Source: Armatimonadota bacterium
GTDB lineage: Bacteria; Sysuimicrobiota; Sysuimicrobiia; Sysuimicrobiales; Kaftiobacteriaceae
Assembly: GCA_031459765.1 (NCBI GenBank)
Contig: JAVKHY010000003.1
Span: 186,001 to 250,000 of the forward strand
Reading direction: 5' to 3'
DNA length: 64,000 nt
The notes under the pieces are model-generated. The model was not told the origin of the DNA. It made no database searches and worked only from the letters and a program-made list of their open reading frames with translations. This document shows, in pieces, positions 52,446-62,901 of the stretch (position 1 is its first letter; every line of letters starts with the position of its first letter). A program made the translations under genes and the position numbers.

Positions 52446-53792
52446 ATGCCACGACCGACGGTCCTCACGCTTCTGGCGCTCCTGGCCGCTTCCGCGCTGC
52501 TGGCCGCCGGGCCCGCGCCGGGCCAGGCCCAGGCCCGTATCGACATCGACTTCTGGCATGCGATGCGCGGGCCGCTGGGCGAGACGCTGGAGAGGATGGT
52601 GGCGGGGTTCAACGCCTCGCAGACGCGCTATCAGGTGAAGGCCACCTTCAAGGGGTCCTATCCGGAAACGATGGTGGCGGCCATCGCCGCGTTCCGCGCC
52701 GGCAACGCCCCCCATGTCGTCCAGATGTTCGAGGTGGGCACGGCCACGATGATGGCGGCCGGCGCGGCGATCAAGCCGGTCTGGCAGCTGATGAAGGAGA
52801 CCGGGACCCCCTTCGATCCCGCCACCTACCTGCCCGCGGTGCGCGGGTACTACAGCAGCGCGGACGGCAAGATGGTGGCCTTTCCGTTCAACAGCAGCAC
52901 CCCGATTCTCTGGTACAACAAGGACGCCTTCCGCAAGGCCGGGCTGGACCCGGAGAAACCCCCGGCCACCTGGCCGGAGCTGCGCGCCGCCGCCCAGCGC
53001 ATCCGGGCGGCCAACGCCGCGCCCTGCGGGTTTTCCACCGCCTGGCCGACCTGGACGCAGTTCGAGAACTTCGGCGCGATGCACGACATCCCGTTCGCCA
53101 CGAGGGCCAACGGGTTCGAGGGATTCGACGCCGAGCTGCTGATCAACGCGCCGCTGTACGTCCGCCATCTGCAGTTCCTGATGGAGATGCAGCAGGAGGG
53201 CACCTTTAAGTACGGGGGACGCGACGCCGCCGGCGACTCGCTGTTCCCCTCGGGTGAGTGCGCCCTGCTCACCGGTTCCTCGGCCCTGTACGGCCGCGTG
53301 GCGCGCGAGGCGAAGTTTGCCTGGGGTGTCGGCTACTTCCCCCACTATCCGGACGTCAAGGGCGCGCCGAAGAACTCGGTCATCGGCGGGGCGGCCTTCT
53401 GGGTGATGACCGCGCCGCGGCGCACGGTGGAGGAGTACCGCGGGGTGGCCGAGTTCTTCCGCTATCTCGGCTCCGCCGAGGTGGCCGGGAAGTGGCACAT
53501 GGAGACCGGCTACGTGCCCATCTCCTTCACCGGCGCGCAGTACGCCCGGGCCACGGGCTATTACCAGCGCGAGCCCTGGGCCGAGCTGCCGATCCGGCAG
53601 CTCACCCGGACGCTTCCGACCAAGAACTCCAAGGGCTTCCGCCTGGGCAACATGCCGGAGATCCGCGTGATCGTCTACGAGGAGATCGAGCGGGCCTTCC
53701 AGGGCCAGCAGACCGCCAAGCAGGCGCTGGACAATGCCGTCCGGCGCGGCAACGTCGTCCTGCGGCGGTTCCAGCAGACGGTCGGGCAGTGA
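52446..53792 (+). CDS. ugpB: sn-glycerol-3-phosphate-binding protein UgpB
   Basis: A 448-residue exported binding protein very like E. coli UgpB along its length. The signal peptide is 1-30 (LLALLAASALLAAGPAPGQAQ). Shared strings are IDFWHAMRGPLGE, AAFRAGNAPHVVQMFEVGTATMMA, PFNSSTPILWYNKDAFRKAGLDPEKPP (in two stretches) and the C-terminal GFRLGNMPEIRVIVYEE. Glycerol 3-phosphate or glycerophosphodiesters are the likely ligands. ATG 52446 is preferred over GTG 52437, which lies in its GGGGGAG ribosome binding site. It lies downstream of glpK and upstream of two permeases. Confidence 0.9.
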   Translation: MPRPTVLTLLALLAASALLAAGPAPGQAQARIDIDFWHAMRGPLGETLERMVAGFNASQTRYQVKATFKGSYPETMVAAIAAFRAGNAPHVVQMFEVGTATMMAAGAAIKPVWQLMKETGTPFDPATYLPAVRGYYSSADGKMVAFPFNSSTPILWYNKDAFRKAGLDPEKPPATWPELRAAAQRIRAANAAPCGFSTAWPTWTQFENFGAMHDIPFATRANGFEGFDAELLINAPLYVRHLQFLMEMQQEGTFKYGGRDAAGDSLFPSGECALLTGSSALYGRVAREAKFAWGVGYFPHYPDVKGAPKNSVIGGAAFWVMTAPRRTVEEYRGVAEFFRYLGSAEVAGKWHMETGYVPISFTGAQYARATGYYQREPWAELPIRQLTRTLPTKNSKGFRLGNMPEIRVIVYEEIERAFQGQQTAKQALDNAVRRGNVVLRRFQQTVGQ

Positions 53793-53875
53793 CCGGCTGC
53801 CGCGCGGCGCCGACCGACGATGGGTGACCCGGCCCCGTCCGCCCCCCGGCGCGGGCGGGGCCGGCCTGTCTCCTG

Positions 53876-54757
53876 ATGGAGCGGCGCGCGTACTTCCCCA
53901 ACCGGGTCCTCCCGTATCTGCTGGTCGCCCCCCAGCTGGTCGTGGTGCTCGTCTTCTTCTACTGGCCGGCGGTGCAGGCCGTGGTCCAGTCCGTCCTGCG
54001 CCAGGATCCCTTCGGGCTGCACACGGCGTTCGTGGGGCTGGACAACTTCCGCACGGTGCTCACCGACCCGTTCTACCTGAACGCGCTGCGGGTGACGGCC
54101 GTCTTCTCCGCGGCGGTCATCCTGCTGGCGATGTCCTCCGGATTGCTGCTGGCCGCCACCGCGGACAAGCAGATCCGCGGCGCCGGTCTCTACAAGACGC
54201 TGCTCATCTGGCCCTACGCCGTGGCCCCGGCCGTCGCCGCCGCCCTGTGGCTGTTCATCTTCCACCCCACGATCGGGATGCTCGGGCGCGCCCTGATCCG
54301 CCGGGGCCTCCCCTGGGATTTCACCCTGAACGGGACGCACGCCATGGTCCTGGTCATCCTGGCCGGGGCCTGGAAGCAGGTGAGCTACAACTTCCTGTTC
54401 TTCCTGGCCGGGCTGCAGTCCATCCCCCGGTCCCTGGTGGAAGCCGCCGCCGTGGACGGCGCCGGATCCCGGCAGCGGTTCTGGAAGATCATCTTCCCGC
54501 TGCTCTCGCCCACCACGTTCTTCCTGCTCGTCGTCAACCTGATCTACGCCTTCTTCGACACCTTCGGCGTCATCCACTCGCTGACCCGGGGCGGCCCGGG
54601 CAAGGCCACGGAGACGCTGATCTACAAGGTGTACACCGACGGGGTGATCAACCTGGATCTGGGGGGTTCCTCCGCCCAGTCCGTGATCCTCCTCCTCGTC
54701 GTGATCACGCTCACCGCGCTGCAGTTCCGGTATCTGGAGCGGAAGGTGTACTACTGA
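53876..54757 (+). CDS. ugpA: glycerol-3-phosphate ABC transporter permease UgpA
   Basis: A 293-residue CUT1-type permease with six membrane segments. It has the N-terminal [26 protein letters not shown] (two stretches), [19 protein letters not shown] and the coupling loop [24 protein letters not shown] (about 184-207, two parts). ATG 53876 is 83 bp after ugpB. Its TGA shares one base with the ATG of ugpE. Confidence 0.9.
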   Translation: MERRAYFPNRVLPYLLVAPQLVVVLVFFYWPAVQAVVQSVLRQDPFGLHTAFVGLDNFRTVLTDPFYLNALRVTAVFSAAVILLAMSSGLLLAATADKQIRGAGLYKTLLIWPYAVAPAVAAALWLFIFHPTIGMLGRALIRRGLPWDFTLNGTHAMVLVILAGAWKQVSYNFLFFLAGLQSIPRSLVEAAAVDGAGSRQRFWKIIFPLLSPTTFFLLVVNLIYAFFDTFGVIHSLTRGGPGKATETLIYKVYTDGVINLDLGGSSAQSVILLLVVITLTALQFRYLERKVYY

Positions 54758-55599
54758 TGCGCCTGCGCGGAGACTGGAGCGCGCACCTCATCCTGCTGGC
54801 CGGCGTGGCCCTCTTCGTCTTTCCGGTCTACCTGGCCTTCGTCGGAGCCTCGCACGACCTGGGCACGGTCAGCCGCGGCGAGATGGGGCTGCGGCCGGGG
54901 CCCTCCCTGGCGAAGAACTTCACCCAGGCCTGGGCCACGGGGACGGGGGAGCGCATCCGCGGCGCCCCCGTGCGCGCCATGATGCGGAACAGCTTCATCA
55001 TGGGCCTGGTGATCGCCGCCGGGAAGATCGCCATCTCGCTGCTCTCGGCGTTCGCCGTGGTCTTCTTCCGCTTTCCCCTGCGGATGCTCTTCTTCTGGGG
55101 GATCTTCGTCACCCTGATGCTGCCCGTGGAGGTGCGCATCATCCCCACCTACAAGGTGGTCAGCGACCTGAGGATGGTGAACACCTTCGCCGGGCTGACC
55201 ATCCCCCTGATCGCCTCGGCCACGGCGACCCTGCTGTTCCGCCAGTTCTTCCTTACCGTGCCGGACGAACTGGTGGACGCGGCGAAGGTGGATGGCGCGG
55301 GTCCGATGCGCTTCTTCTGGAGCATCCTGCTGCCCGTCTCTACGACCACCATCGCCTCGCTGTTCGTCATCCTCTTCATCTACGGCTGGAACCAGTACCT
55401 GTGGCCGCTGCTCGTCACCACCAGCCAGGGGATGGAGACGGTGGTGATCGGCATCACGAAGATGATCGGCACCGGCGAGTCGCTGGTGGACTGGCCGATC
55501 ATCATGGCCACCGCCCTCCTGGCCATGCTGCCCCCGGTGGCGGTGATCATCGCCATGCAGCGCTGGTTCGTCCGGGGGTTGGTGGAGACGGAGAAGTAG
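54757..55599 (+). CDS. ugpE: glycerol-3-phosphate ABC transporter permease UgpE
   Basis: A 280-residue CUT1-type second permease. It has FVFPVYLAFVGASHD near the N-terminus, LMLPVEVRIIPTYKVVSDL (about 124-142) and the coupling loop LVDAAKVDGAGPMRFFWSILLP (about 170-191, two parts). ATG 54757 overlaps the ugpA stop by one base. The UgpC ATPase gene does not follow. The operon ends against a convergent small gene after 5 bp, so a shared ATPase elsewhere must serve it. Confidence 0.92.
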   Translation: MRLRGDWSAHLILLAGVALFVFPVYLAFVGASHDLGTVSRGEMGLRPGPSLAKNFTQAWATGTGERIRGAPVRAMMRNSFIMGLVIAAGKIAISLLSAFAVVFFRFPLRMLFFWGIFVTLMLPVEVRIIPTYKVVSDLRMVNTFAGLTIPLIASATATLLFRQFFLTVPDELVDAAKVDGAGPMRFFWSILLPVSTTTIASLFVILFIYGWNQYLWPLLVTTSQGMETVVIGITKMIGTGESLVDWPIIMATALLAMLPPVAVIIAMQRWFVRGLVETEK

Positions 55600-55604
55600 C
55601 GCGG

Positions 55605-56144
55605 CTATTGGCCGATGTCGCCGGGGGCGCCCGGCGGCGCCGGCGGCGGGGGGATCCGCTGCACCGGCTGCGGGCCGGTGCCGGGGAAGACGGCGATGGC
55701 CTGGATGAGCGCGCTGTCCGGCGTGGCCCCGTAGACCACCCGGAAGGCGATCCCCGCCCTGGTGTAGTACAGCCACTCCCCGCGCACGCCGGCGAAGTCG
55801 CTGGCCATGCGGCGCTGGGGATCGCCGTACGCGGTCAGCATCCGGCCGGGGCTTTCGCCCACCTGCACCCGTTCCTCGGTGCGGTACGCGCCGCCGCAGT
55901 TGGTCTCCAACCGGCTGGCCCTCCCGCCGCTGAAGCTCACCTGGACCGGGCAGGGTGCGGCGCGGTGCGCGGCGACCACGTCACTGACGGACATCCCCAG
56001 GTGGTACGGCCCGATGCGGCGGCTGGGTACGATCATCCCCTGCTCGGGGAAGGTGGCGGGCGCGGCGGCGGGGAGGACGAGCAAGACGGACAACGCTGCG
56101 GCGGTCGCCCGCCACAAGCCGGCTCCGGAGAACCCCTTCGCCAT
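55605..56144 (-). CDS. secreted protein of unknown function
   Basis: A 179-residue exported protein. The signal peptide is about 1-30 (LSVLLVLPAAAPA). A small domain with two cysteines (APCPVQ, ETNCGG) that may form a disulfide follows, and residues 160-179 are a P/G-rich tail. I do not recognise it. The region IGPYHLGMSVSDVVAAH resembles the repeated helix-turn in some secreted stress proteins, but only loosely. ATG 56144 is chosen because it gives a clean signal peptide. It lies downstream of groEL on the same strand, separated by a long palindrome. Confidence 0.65.
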   Translation of the reverse strand: MAKGFSGAGLWRATAAALSVLLVLPAAAPATFPEQGMIVPSRRIGPYHLGMSVSDVVAAHRAAPCPVQVSFSGGRASRLETNCGGAYRTEERVQVGESPGRMLTAYGDPQRRMASDFAGVRGEWLYYTRAGIAFRVVYGATPDSALIQAIAVFPGTGPQPVQRIPPPPAPPGAPGDIGQ

Positions 56145-56200
56145 CCTGCCCCTCTGTTTTCCGGACACCGTCCCGCGTCTCCTCCGCGGGTCAAGACGAC

Positions 56201-56236
56201 GGCGGGCCGCCACCGATCGATCGGTGGCGGCCCGCC
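56201..56236. terminator. perfect 36-bp palindrome after groEL
   Basis: Two exact 18-bp arms meet without a loop at 56218/56219, with centre CCGATCGATCGG. As RNA it would form a stem of about 16 bp with a tetraloop, 44 bp past the groEL stop and 57 bp before the next start on the same strand. There is no T-tract on either side. A transcription terminator is the simplest reading, and a protein-binding site is an alternative. Confidence 0.55.
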
Positions 56237-56279
56237 AGGCGCGGGGGAACCGACGCGACCCGCGCCGCTGATCGTGGAC

Positions 56280-57966
<1,687 letters not shown>

Positions 57967-57974
57967 CACCATGT

Positions 57975-58003
57975 TGTATAACGCCCCGGCCTCCGCAAAT
58001 CAA
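57975..58003 (-). promoter_or_regulatory. groEL promoter
   Basis: On the minus strand TTGATT (-35, 58003-57998) is separated by 17 bp from TATACA (-10, 57980-57975). The predicted start falls at the upstream edge of the CIRCE element, so HrcA would block it directly. Confidence 0.7.
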
Positions 58004-58042
58004 GCCCCGAGTCGCCGGTGGAAGCCCTATACTGGGGGCGAC

Positions 58043-58768
58043 ATGGCAACCCGTGGGCGCCCGCCGGTTGAGCGGTGGCAGGTGACGCTGGCGGTCTTCC
58101 TGGTCCTGGTGGGCTTCCTGGCCGTCCTGCAGGTCCGCGCCGGCCGGACCATCCGGCGTGAGGTCCGGCTGCCGACCCTGCGCGTCCGGGAACTGGCGGT
58201 CCTGGTCCAGCAGCAGGAGACTGCCCTCCAAGCCCTGGAGGCGGAGATCGAAGACCTGCGGGCCAAACTGGGGGAGTATGAGAGCGCGGCGGCCCAGGGG
58301 CGGAGTTCGGCGGAGACGCTGGCCCGCGAGGTCGAAGCCTACCGGATGGTGCTGGGCCTGACGCCTGTGGAGGGGCCCGGGGTGATCGTCCGGGTCGGCG
58401 AGCCGGCCGCGGGCGGCGGCGTGATGGCCGCCACGGTGCAGGCCAGCGACCTCAGCGGCCTGGTCAACGAACTGTGGAGCAGCGGGGCGGAGGCCATCGC
58501 CGTGGGCGGGGTGCGGATCCTGGCCACCACCGGCTTCCGCCAGGTGAACGATACCATCGTTGCCGGGATCTTCCGCCTGGACCCGCCCTATGAGATTCGC
58601 GCCATCGGCGACCCGGCGGTCATGCAGGCCGCGCTCAACCTGCGGGGGGGATTCGTGGAAGGACTGCGCTCGGTCGGCCTGGTCGTGGAGGTGGAGACCT
58701 CCCGGCGCCTGCGGCTTCCGGCCTATCGCGGTCCCCTGCGGTTCCGATTCGGCCGGCCCTCATCGTGA
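58043..58768 (+). CDS. DUF881 family membrane-anchored protein
   Basis: A 241-residue DUF881 (YlxW-like) protein. One N-terminal membrane anchor (about 16-34), a coiled coil (about 45-100, QQQETALQALEAEIEDLRAKL) and an alpha/beta C-terminal domain (110-235) with LVNELWSSGAEAIAVGGVRI follow. Relatives lie near cell-division genes in Gram-positive bacteria, but their function is not settled. ATG 58043 is chosen over an in-frame ATG at 57971, which lies in the groEL promoter. TATACT at 58028-58033 may be a -10, which would leave almost no leader. Confidence 0.83.
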   Translation: MATRGRPPVERWQVTLAVFLVLVGFLAVLQVRAGRTIRREVRLPTLRVRELAVLVQQQETALQALEAEIEDLRAKLGEYESAAAQGRSSAETLAREVEAYRMVLGLTPVEGPGVIVRVGEPAAGGGVMAATVQASDLSGLVNELWSSGAEAIAVGGVRILATTGFRQVNDTIVAGIFRLDPPYEIRAIGDPAVMQAALNLRGGFVEGLRSVGLVVEVETSRRLRLPAYRGPLRFRFGRPSS

Positions 58769-59434
58769 GGCGCGGACCAGCAGGTCGTAGATCTCCTGCG
58801 CCGGGACCACCGCGGCCACGTCCGGCCGCTCGCTCACGAAGCCGACCACCATGCCCACCAGCAGCCCGTCCGCTGCGTCCACGACCGGTGCGCCGCTCGT
58901 GCCCGGGGCGCTGTACAGCGGCAGGGCCACCGCCACGGGATGGTTCTCGAACCGGATCTCCCAGTAGACACGCGGAACCGGGGCGTCCACCAGCCGCAGC
59001 CCTGCCCCCCGGTCGTTCAGCACGTACACCGCGTGGAAGGGGCCCGGAGGAAGCCGTTTCCATCCCCGCAGGGCGCGCAGCCGGCCGCGGGGCAGCCACA
59101 GCGCCATCAGGTCGAGATCGTCCCACCGCATAAAGCCTGTGGCGTAGACGGGCTCGCCGCCGCGCAGCGTGATCCGATAGCTCGCGCCCTCGCGATAGCA
59201 GTGGGCCGCGGTGTAGGCGGCGCTCTGCGACTCCTCCGTCCAGCCGATCCACCCCGTGCAGACGCCGCGCACCCGGGCGCCCTCGACATCGATGCGCACG
59301 GCGGCTTCCTCCAGCAACTGGCGGACGCCGGCCAGATCCTGGGGCGCAGCGGGCGCGGCCGGTGCCGCCGCCAGCGCCGGCCAGACGAGAACGAGCAGGC
59401 CCAGGAAGAAGATCCGGGCGGCGTCGCGGCGCAT
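58760..59434 (-). CDS. secreted trypsin-like serine protease
   Basis: A 224-residue exported protease. The signal peptide is about 1-23 (FFLGLLVLVWPALAAA), and a short helix precedes the trypsin-like fold. The triad is His78 (TAAHCYRE), Asp108 (DDLDLMALWLP) and Ser180 (PGTSGAPVVD). It has no PDZ domain, so it is not a full HtrA. The start is ATG 59434. Its 3' end overlaps the DUF881 gene by 9 bp. The substrate is unknown. Confidence 0.8.
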   Translation of the reverse strand: MRRDAARIFFLGLLVLVWPALAAAPAAPAAPQDLAGVRQLLEEAAVRIDVEGARVRGVCTGWIGWTEESQSAAYTAAHCYREGASYRITLRGGEPVYATGFMRWDDLDLMALWLPRGRLRALRGWKRLPPGPFHAVYVLNDRGAGLRLVDAPVPRVYWEIRFENHPVAVALPLYSAPGTSGAPVVDAADGLLVGMVVGFVSERPDVAAVVPAQEIYDLLVRASR

Positions 59435-59586
59435 ACTGCGCCTATGCCCCCCGTCGGCCTGCGGCTAGACGCGACGGAGCACCAGCTGGAGCGGGGCATC
59501 GGCCGGAAGGTCGGCGGAAGATTGGAGACAGGAAAGTCGGAAGATCGGCAACCGGGAAATCCGTCGAATGGGGGAGGCCGTTGCCC
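59435..59586. other. non-coding spacer, nothing recognised
   Basis: The first third of a 452-bp gene-free stretch. It is purine-rich on the plus strand (59500-59570, repeated GGAAG and GAAGAT-like words). I see no gene, hairpin or repeat I can support. The rest of the stretch holds two promoters, the candidate 6S RNA and the csoR operator, listed separately. Confidence 0.6.
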
Positions 59587-59616
59587 TTGACAGGGGCGTA
59601 TTCTGCGTGCTAAGGT
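59587..59616 (+). promoter_or_regulatory. promoter of the candidate 6S RNA
   Basis: TTGACA (59587-59592) is a perfect -35. TAAGGT (59611-59616) is the -10 after 18 bp. It points into a non-coding stretch, with a start expected at about 59623. No open reading frame with a ribosome binding site follows before csoR, which has its own promoter. Confidence 0.62.
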
Positions 59617-59622
59617 AAACTC

Positions 59623-59805
59623 CCGTTTCGACGAGGGATTCTGCGACGCAGGGCTGCATTCGAAGACCGCCAGTCCCCGCAGCCCGGCGCAAGGGCGGAA
59701 TCTCCTCAAGAACGGGTCCTCAGCGGCTGCGGCAGCCGAGAGATTCCTCGGGACCACTCGGCGGCAGCCGCTGACTGTTGCCGGCATCCTTCGCCCGCTC
59801 CCCCG
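59623..59805 (+). ncRNA. ssrS: candidate 6S RNA
   Basis: A non-coding transcript of about 183 nt that can fold into one long rod. Closing stem GAGGGAT (59633-59639) with ATCCTTC (59786-59792). A large open centre follows, with a small CTGC/GCAG hairpin on its 5' side. The distal arm is CCGCC (59667) with GGCGG (59760), GTCCCCG (59673) with CGGGAC (59749), and GGAATCTC (59697-59704) with GAGATTCC (59740-59747). The terminal hairpin is CGGCTG-CGG-CAGCCG (59724-59738). Length, central bubble and the GCCAGTCCCC word (also in E. coli 6S RNA) fit 6S RNA, which binds RNA polymerase holoenzyme. The ends are approximate. Confidence 0.55.
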
Positions 59806-59807
59806 TC

Positions 59808-59836
59808 TTGCACCATGCGCCTCTCCCTGCTATCAT
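59808..59836 (+). promoter_or_regulatory. copper operon promoter
   Basis: TTGCAC (-35, 59808-59813), 17-bp spacer, TATCAT (-10, 59831-59836). Transcription should begin near 59843, directly at the G/C-tract palindrome proposed as the CsoR site. Confidence 0.68.
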
Positions 59837-59843
59837 CGCCTCA

Positions 59844-59868
59844 GACCCTCCCCAGGGGGGAGGGGGTC
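59844..59868 (+). promoter_or_regulatory. CsoR-type operator
   Basis: GACCCTCCCC is followed by its near complement GGGGAGGGGGTC around a short centre. The inverted C-tract/G-tract is the kind of sequence bound by CsoR-family repressors. It overlaps the predicted transcription start and lies 19 bp before csoR. Confidence 0.55.
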
Positions 59869-59886
59869 GCCGGTGAGGGGGTGGCG

Positions 59887-60204
59887 ATGAGTCTCCACGG
59901 CGTGCACGACCAGAACCTGCGGCACGGTAGCGCCGACGTACGCGCCAAGGTGGCCGCCCGGCTGCGGAGCGTGGAGGGACACGTCCGCGGTGTCGGCCGG
60001 ATGGTGGAGGAGGGGGCGTACTGCATCGATCTGATCAAGCAGACGCTGGCCATCCAGCGGGCCATCGACCGGATCAACGCCATGCTGCTGGCCGATCACC
60101 TGGAACACTGCGTAGCGACGGCGATCGCCGCAGCCGATCCCGCCGAGCGCCGGCGCACCATCGCCGAGCTGCTGGAGGTTTTCGAAATGTCCGGTCGGCT
60201 CTGA
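59887..60204 (+). CDS. csoR: copper-sensing repressor CsoR
   Basis: A 105-residue all-helical repressor of the CsoR/RcnR family. The Cu(I) ligands are Cys46 (AYCIDLI), His71 and Cys75 (DHLEHC). The 25- and 4-residue spacing is that of the C-H-C site in mycobacterial CsoR, so copper rather than nickel, cobalt or formaldehyde is sensed. ATG 59887 gives the normal family length. An in-frame ATG at 59815 would cover the operator. copA follows after 14 bp. Confidence 0.93.
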   Translation: MSLHGVHDQNLRHGSADVRAKVAARLRSVEGHVRGVGRMVEEGAYCIDLIKQTLAIQRAIDRINAMLLADHLEHCVATAIAAADPAERRRTIAELLEVFEMSGRL

Positions 60205-60218
60205 GGGAGATCGCTGCC

Positions 60219-62666
60219 GTGACGGTCAAGCGTCTGGACCTGCCCGTGGAGGGGATGAGCTGCGCCAGTTGCGTCCTCAAGGTCGAGTCCGGCCTGAAGG
60301 AGACGGCCGGCGTCCGGCAGGTCGCCGTGAACTTCGCCGCCCGGCGCGCCGCCATCACGTATGATCCCGGAGCGGTCTCCGCGGCCCGCTTTGTGCAGGT
60401 CGTCCGTTCCCTGGGCTACGACGTCCCGGTGCGCAGGGTGCACCTGCCGGTCGTGGGGATGTCCTGCGCCTCCTGCGTGGAGAAGGTGGAGGCCGCGCTG
60501 CGCGCCGTGGACGGCGTGCTCTCCGCCGCGGTGAACCTCGCCGCCGGGCGCGCCGCGGTGGAGATGCTGGCCACCACCTCCATCGCCGACCTGCGCCGCG
60601 CCGTGCGGGAGGCGGGCTACGACGTCCTGGAGGTGGAGGGCCCGGAGGCCGAGGACTACGAGCGCCGGGCGCGGGCGCAGGAGCTCGCCGTCCTGCGACG
60701 CAAGCTGGCGGTGGCGACGCTGCTCAGCCTGCCGGTGCTCTGGGGCAGCCTCCTGCACATGGGGCTGCGGATCTGGACGCCCCCGATCCTGATGAACTGG
60801 TACGTCCAGTGGCTGCTGGCCACGCCGGTGCAGTTCTGGGCCGGGTGGCAGTTCTACCGCGGGGCCTGGGCCCGGGCCCGCCATCGGTCCACCGACATGA
60901 ACACGCTGATCGCGGTGGGCACCACCGCCGCCTACCTGTACAGCGTCGCGGCCACCTTCTTTCCTCAGTGGTTCCGCGCCGGCGGCCTGGAGCCTCAGAC
61001 CTACTACGAGACCGCGGCGATCATCATCGCGCTCATCCTGCTCGGCCGCTTTCTGGAAGCGCGCGCCAAAGGGCAGACCTCGGAGGCCATCCGCAGGCTC
61101 CTGAGCCTGCAGCCCCCCCGGGCGCGGGTGGTGCGCGACGGCCGCGAGGTCGAGGTGCCGGTCGAGGAGGTGGCGGTGGGCGACGTGATCGTGGTGCGTC
61201 CCGGGGAGAAGGTCCCGGTGGACGGGATCATCCGGGAGGGCCGGTCCGCGCTGGACGAGTCGATGCTCACCGGGGAGTCGCTGCCCGTGGAAAAGGGTCC
61301 GGGAGACGAGGTCATTGGCGCCACGATCAACAAGACGGGCGCCTTCACCTTCACGGCGACGAAGGTGGGCCGCGACACGGTCCTGGCGCAGATCATCCGC
61401 CTGGTCCAGGAGGCGCAGGGCAGCAAGGCCCCCATCCAGCGGCTGGCCGACCGGGTCTCCAGCTACTTTGTCCCCGCGGTCATGGCCGTCGCTGCGGCGA
61501 CGTTCCTGCTGTGGCTGGCCGTCGGCCCGCAGCCTTCCCTGACCTACGCCCTCGTCACCTTCGTGGCCGTGCTGATCATCGCCTGTCCCTGCGCGCTGGG
61601 CCTGGCCACGCCCACGGCGATCATGGTCGGCACCGGTCGGGGGGCGGAGCAGGGCGTGCTCATCAAGAGCGGCGAGGCCTTGGAGACGGCCTACCGGACC
61701 ACGACGGTGGTGCTGGACAAGACCGGGACGCTGACCAGGGGGCGGCCGGCGGTGACGGACGTGCGGCCGGTCAACGGCTTCGCCGAGACGGAGCTCCTGC
61801 GCCTGGCGGCCTCGGCGGAGTGGGGGTCGGAGCATCCGCTGGGCGAGGCGATCGTCCGCTGCGCCCGGGACCGGGGGCTGGAGCTGCTGCGGCCGGAGCG
61901 CTTCGCCGCCGTTCCCGGCCACGGTGTGGAGGCCGAGGTGGGCGGCCGGCGCGTGCTGGTGGGCAACCCGCCGCTGCTGCGGGAGCGCGCCGTGGCTCTG
62001 AACGGTGCCGAGGCGATCGGGATGCAGTTGGCCCGGGAGGGGAAGACGCCGATGTACGTGGCCGTGGACGGCACGCCCGCCGGCGTCGTCGGCGTCGCCG
62101 ACACCCTCAAGCCCTACTCCCGCGAAGTCGTGGCCGCCCTGCGCCGGTTGGGGCTGGAGGTCGTCATGCTCACCGGGGACAACGGGGTCACGGCCCAGGC
62201 CATCGCCGCTCAGATCGGCGTGGACCGCTTCCTGGCCGAGGTGCCGCCAGAGCGCAAGGCGGAGGAGATCAAGAAGCTGCAGGGCGAGGGGCGCCGGGTG
62301 GCGATGGTGGGCGACGGGATCAACGACGCCCCGGCCCTGGTCCAATCCGACCTGGGGATCGCCATCGGCGCGGGGACGGACGTGGCCATCGAGTCCGCGG
62401 ACATCGTCCTGCTGGGCGAGGACCTGCGCGGGATCCTCACCGCGCTGCAGCTGAGCCGGCAGACGATGCGCACGATCCGGCAGAACCTGTTCTGGGCCTT
62501 CGTCTACAACGTGGTGCTGATCCCGCTGGCCGCAGGCGCGCTGTATCCGTTCTTCCGCGTTCTGCTCAACCCGATGCTGGCGGCGCTGGCCATGGCCAGC
62601 AGCTCGGTGAGCGTGGTGACCAACAGTCTCCGGCTGCGCCTGTTCCGGCCGGCTGTGCTGCCCTGA
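60219..62666 (+). CDS. copA: Cu(I)-exporting P1B-type ATPase
   Basis: An 815-residue copper pump. Two N-terminal heavy-metal domains have GMSCASC (Cys15/18 and Cys83/86). Eight membrane segments are expected. Other features are the actuator TGES ([10 protein letters not shown]), the channel CPC (Cys456, Cys458), phosphorylation Asp500 in [15 protein letters not shown], and the YN and MxxSS motifs in the last helices that define Cu(I) specificity. It expels cytosolic copper. The start is GTG 60219. It lies in the operon csoR-copA-copZ-tlpA. Confidence 0.97.
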   Translation: MTVKRLDLPVEGMSCASCVLKVESGLKETAGVRQVAVNFAARRAAITYDPGAVSAARFVQVVRSLGYDVPVRRVHLPVVGMSCASCVEKVEAALRAVDGVLSAAVNLAAGRAAVEMLATTSIADLRRAVREAGYDVLEVEGPEAEDYERRARAQELAVLRRKLAVATLLSLPVLWGSLLHMGLRIWTPPILMNWYVQWLLATPVQFWAGWQFYRGAWARARHRSTDMNTLIAVGTTAAYLYSVAATFFPQWFRAGGLEPQTYYETAAIIIALILLGRFLEARAKGQTSEAIRRLLSLQPPRARVVRDGREVEVPVEEVAVGDVIVVRPGEKVPVDGIIREGRSALDESMLTGESLPVEKGPGDEVIGATINKTGAFTFTATKVGRDTVLAQIIRLVQEAQGSKAPIQRLADRVSSYFVPAVMAVAAATFLLWLAVGPQPSLTYALVTFVAVLIIACPCALGLATPTAIMVGTGRGAEQGVLIKSGEALETAYRTTTVVLDKTGTLTRGRPAVTDVRPVNGFAETELLRLAASAEWGSEHPLGEAIVRCARDRGLELLRPERFAAVPGHGVEAEVGGRRVLVGNPPLLRERAVALNGAEAIGMQLAREGKTPMYVAVDGTPAGVVGVADTLKPYSREVVAALRRLGLEVVMLTGDNGVTAQAIAAQIGVDRFLAEVPPERKAEEIKKLQGEGRRVAMVGDGINDAPALVQSDLGIAIGAGTDVAIESADIVLLGEDLRGILTALQLSRQTMRTIRQNLFWAFVYNVVLIPLAAGALYPFFRVLLNPMLAALAMASSSVSVVTNSLRLRLFRPAVLP

Positions 62667-62679
62667 GGAGGGATGCCAG

Positions 62680-62883
62680 ATGCAGACGACGCTGACCGTG
62701 CCGAAGATCCACTGCAGCGGCTGTGTGCAGACCGTGACGCAGGCCGTGCAGAAGCTGCCCGGCGTGCAGCGGGTCCAGGCCAGCCACACCACCAGGCAGG
62801 TCACGGTCGAGTTCGACCCCGCCCGGGTCGACGAGGCGAAGATCCGCAGCGCCCTGGCCGCGGTCGGCTATCCCCCGGCCTGA
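62680..62883 (+). CDS. copZ: copper chaperone CopZ-like HMA protein
   Basis: A 67-residue single heavy-metal-associated domain with the CxxC site at Cys12/Cys15 (KIHCSGC). The residue before the usual MxCxxC is Ile-His instead of Met-x, a mild variation. It should carry Cu(I) to CopA. ATG 62680 is 14 bp after copA, with GAGGAGGGATG upstream. The operon context makes copper the clear ligand. Confidence 0.92.
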   Translation: MQTTLTVPKIHCSGCVQTVTQAVQKLPGVQRVQASHTTRQVTVEFDPARVDEAKIRSALAAVGYPPA

Positions 62884-62901
62884 GGGACCCGGAAGAGTGC
62901 G

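Noticed and set aside
59623-59805. T-box leader, SRP RNA, tmRNA or RNase P RNA
   Set aside because: None of the diagnostic words are present (T-box GGGTGGNACCGCG, SRP GGAA loop core, tmRNA TTCGA-CCACCA end, RNase P GAGGAAAGTCC). The rod-with-bubble fold fits 6S RNA better.
60096-62804. 902-codon open frame on the minus strand
   Set aside because: Antisense to copA, with all P-type ATPase motifs on the plus strand.
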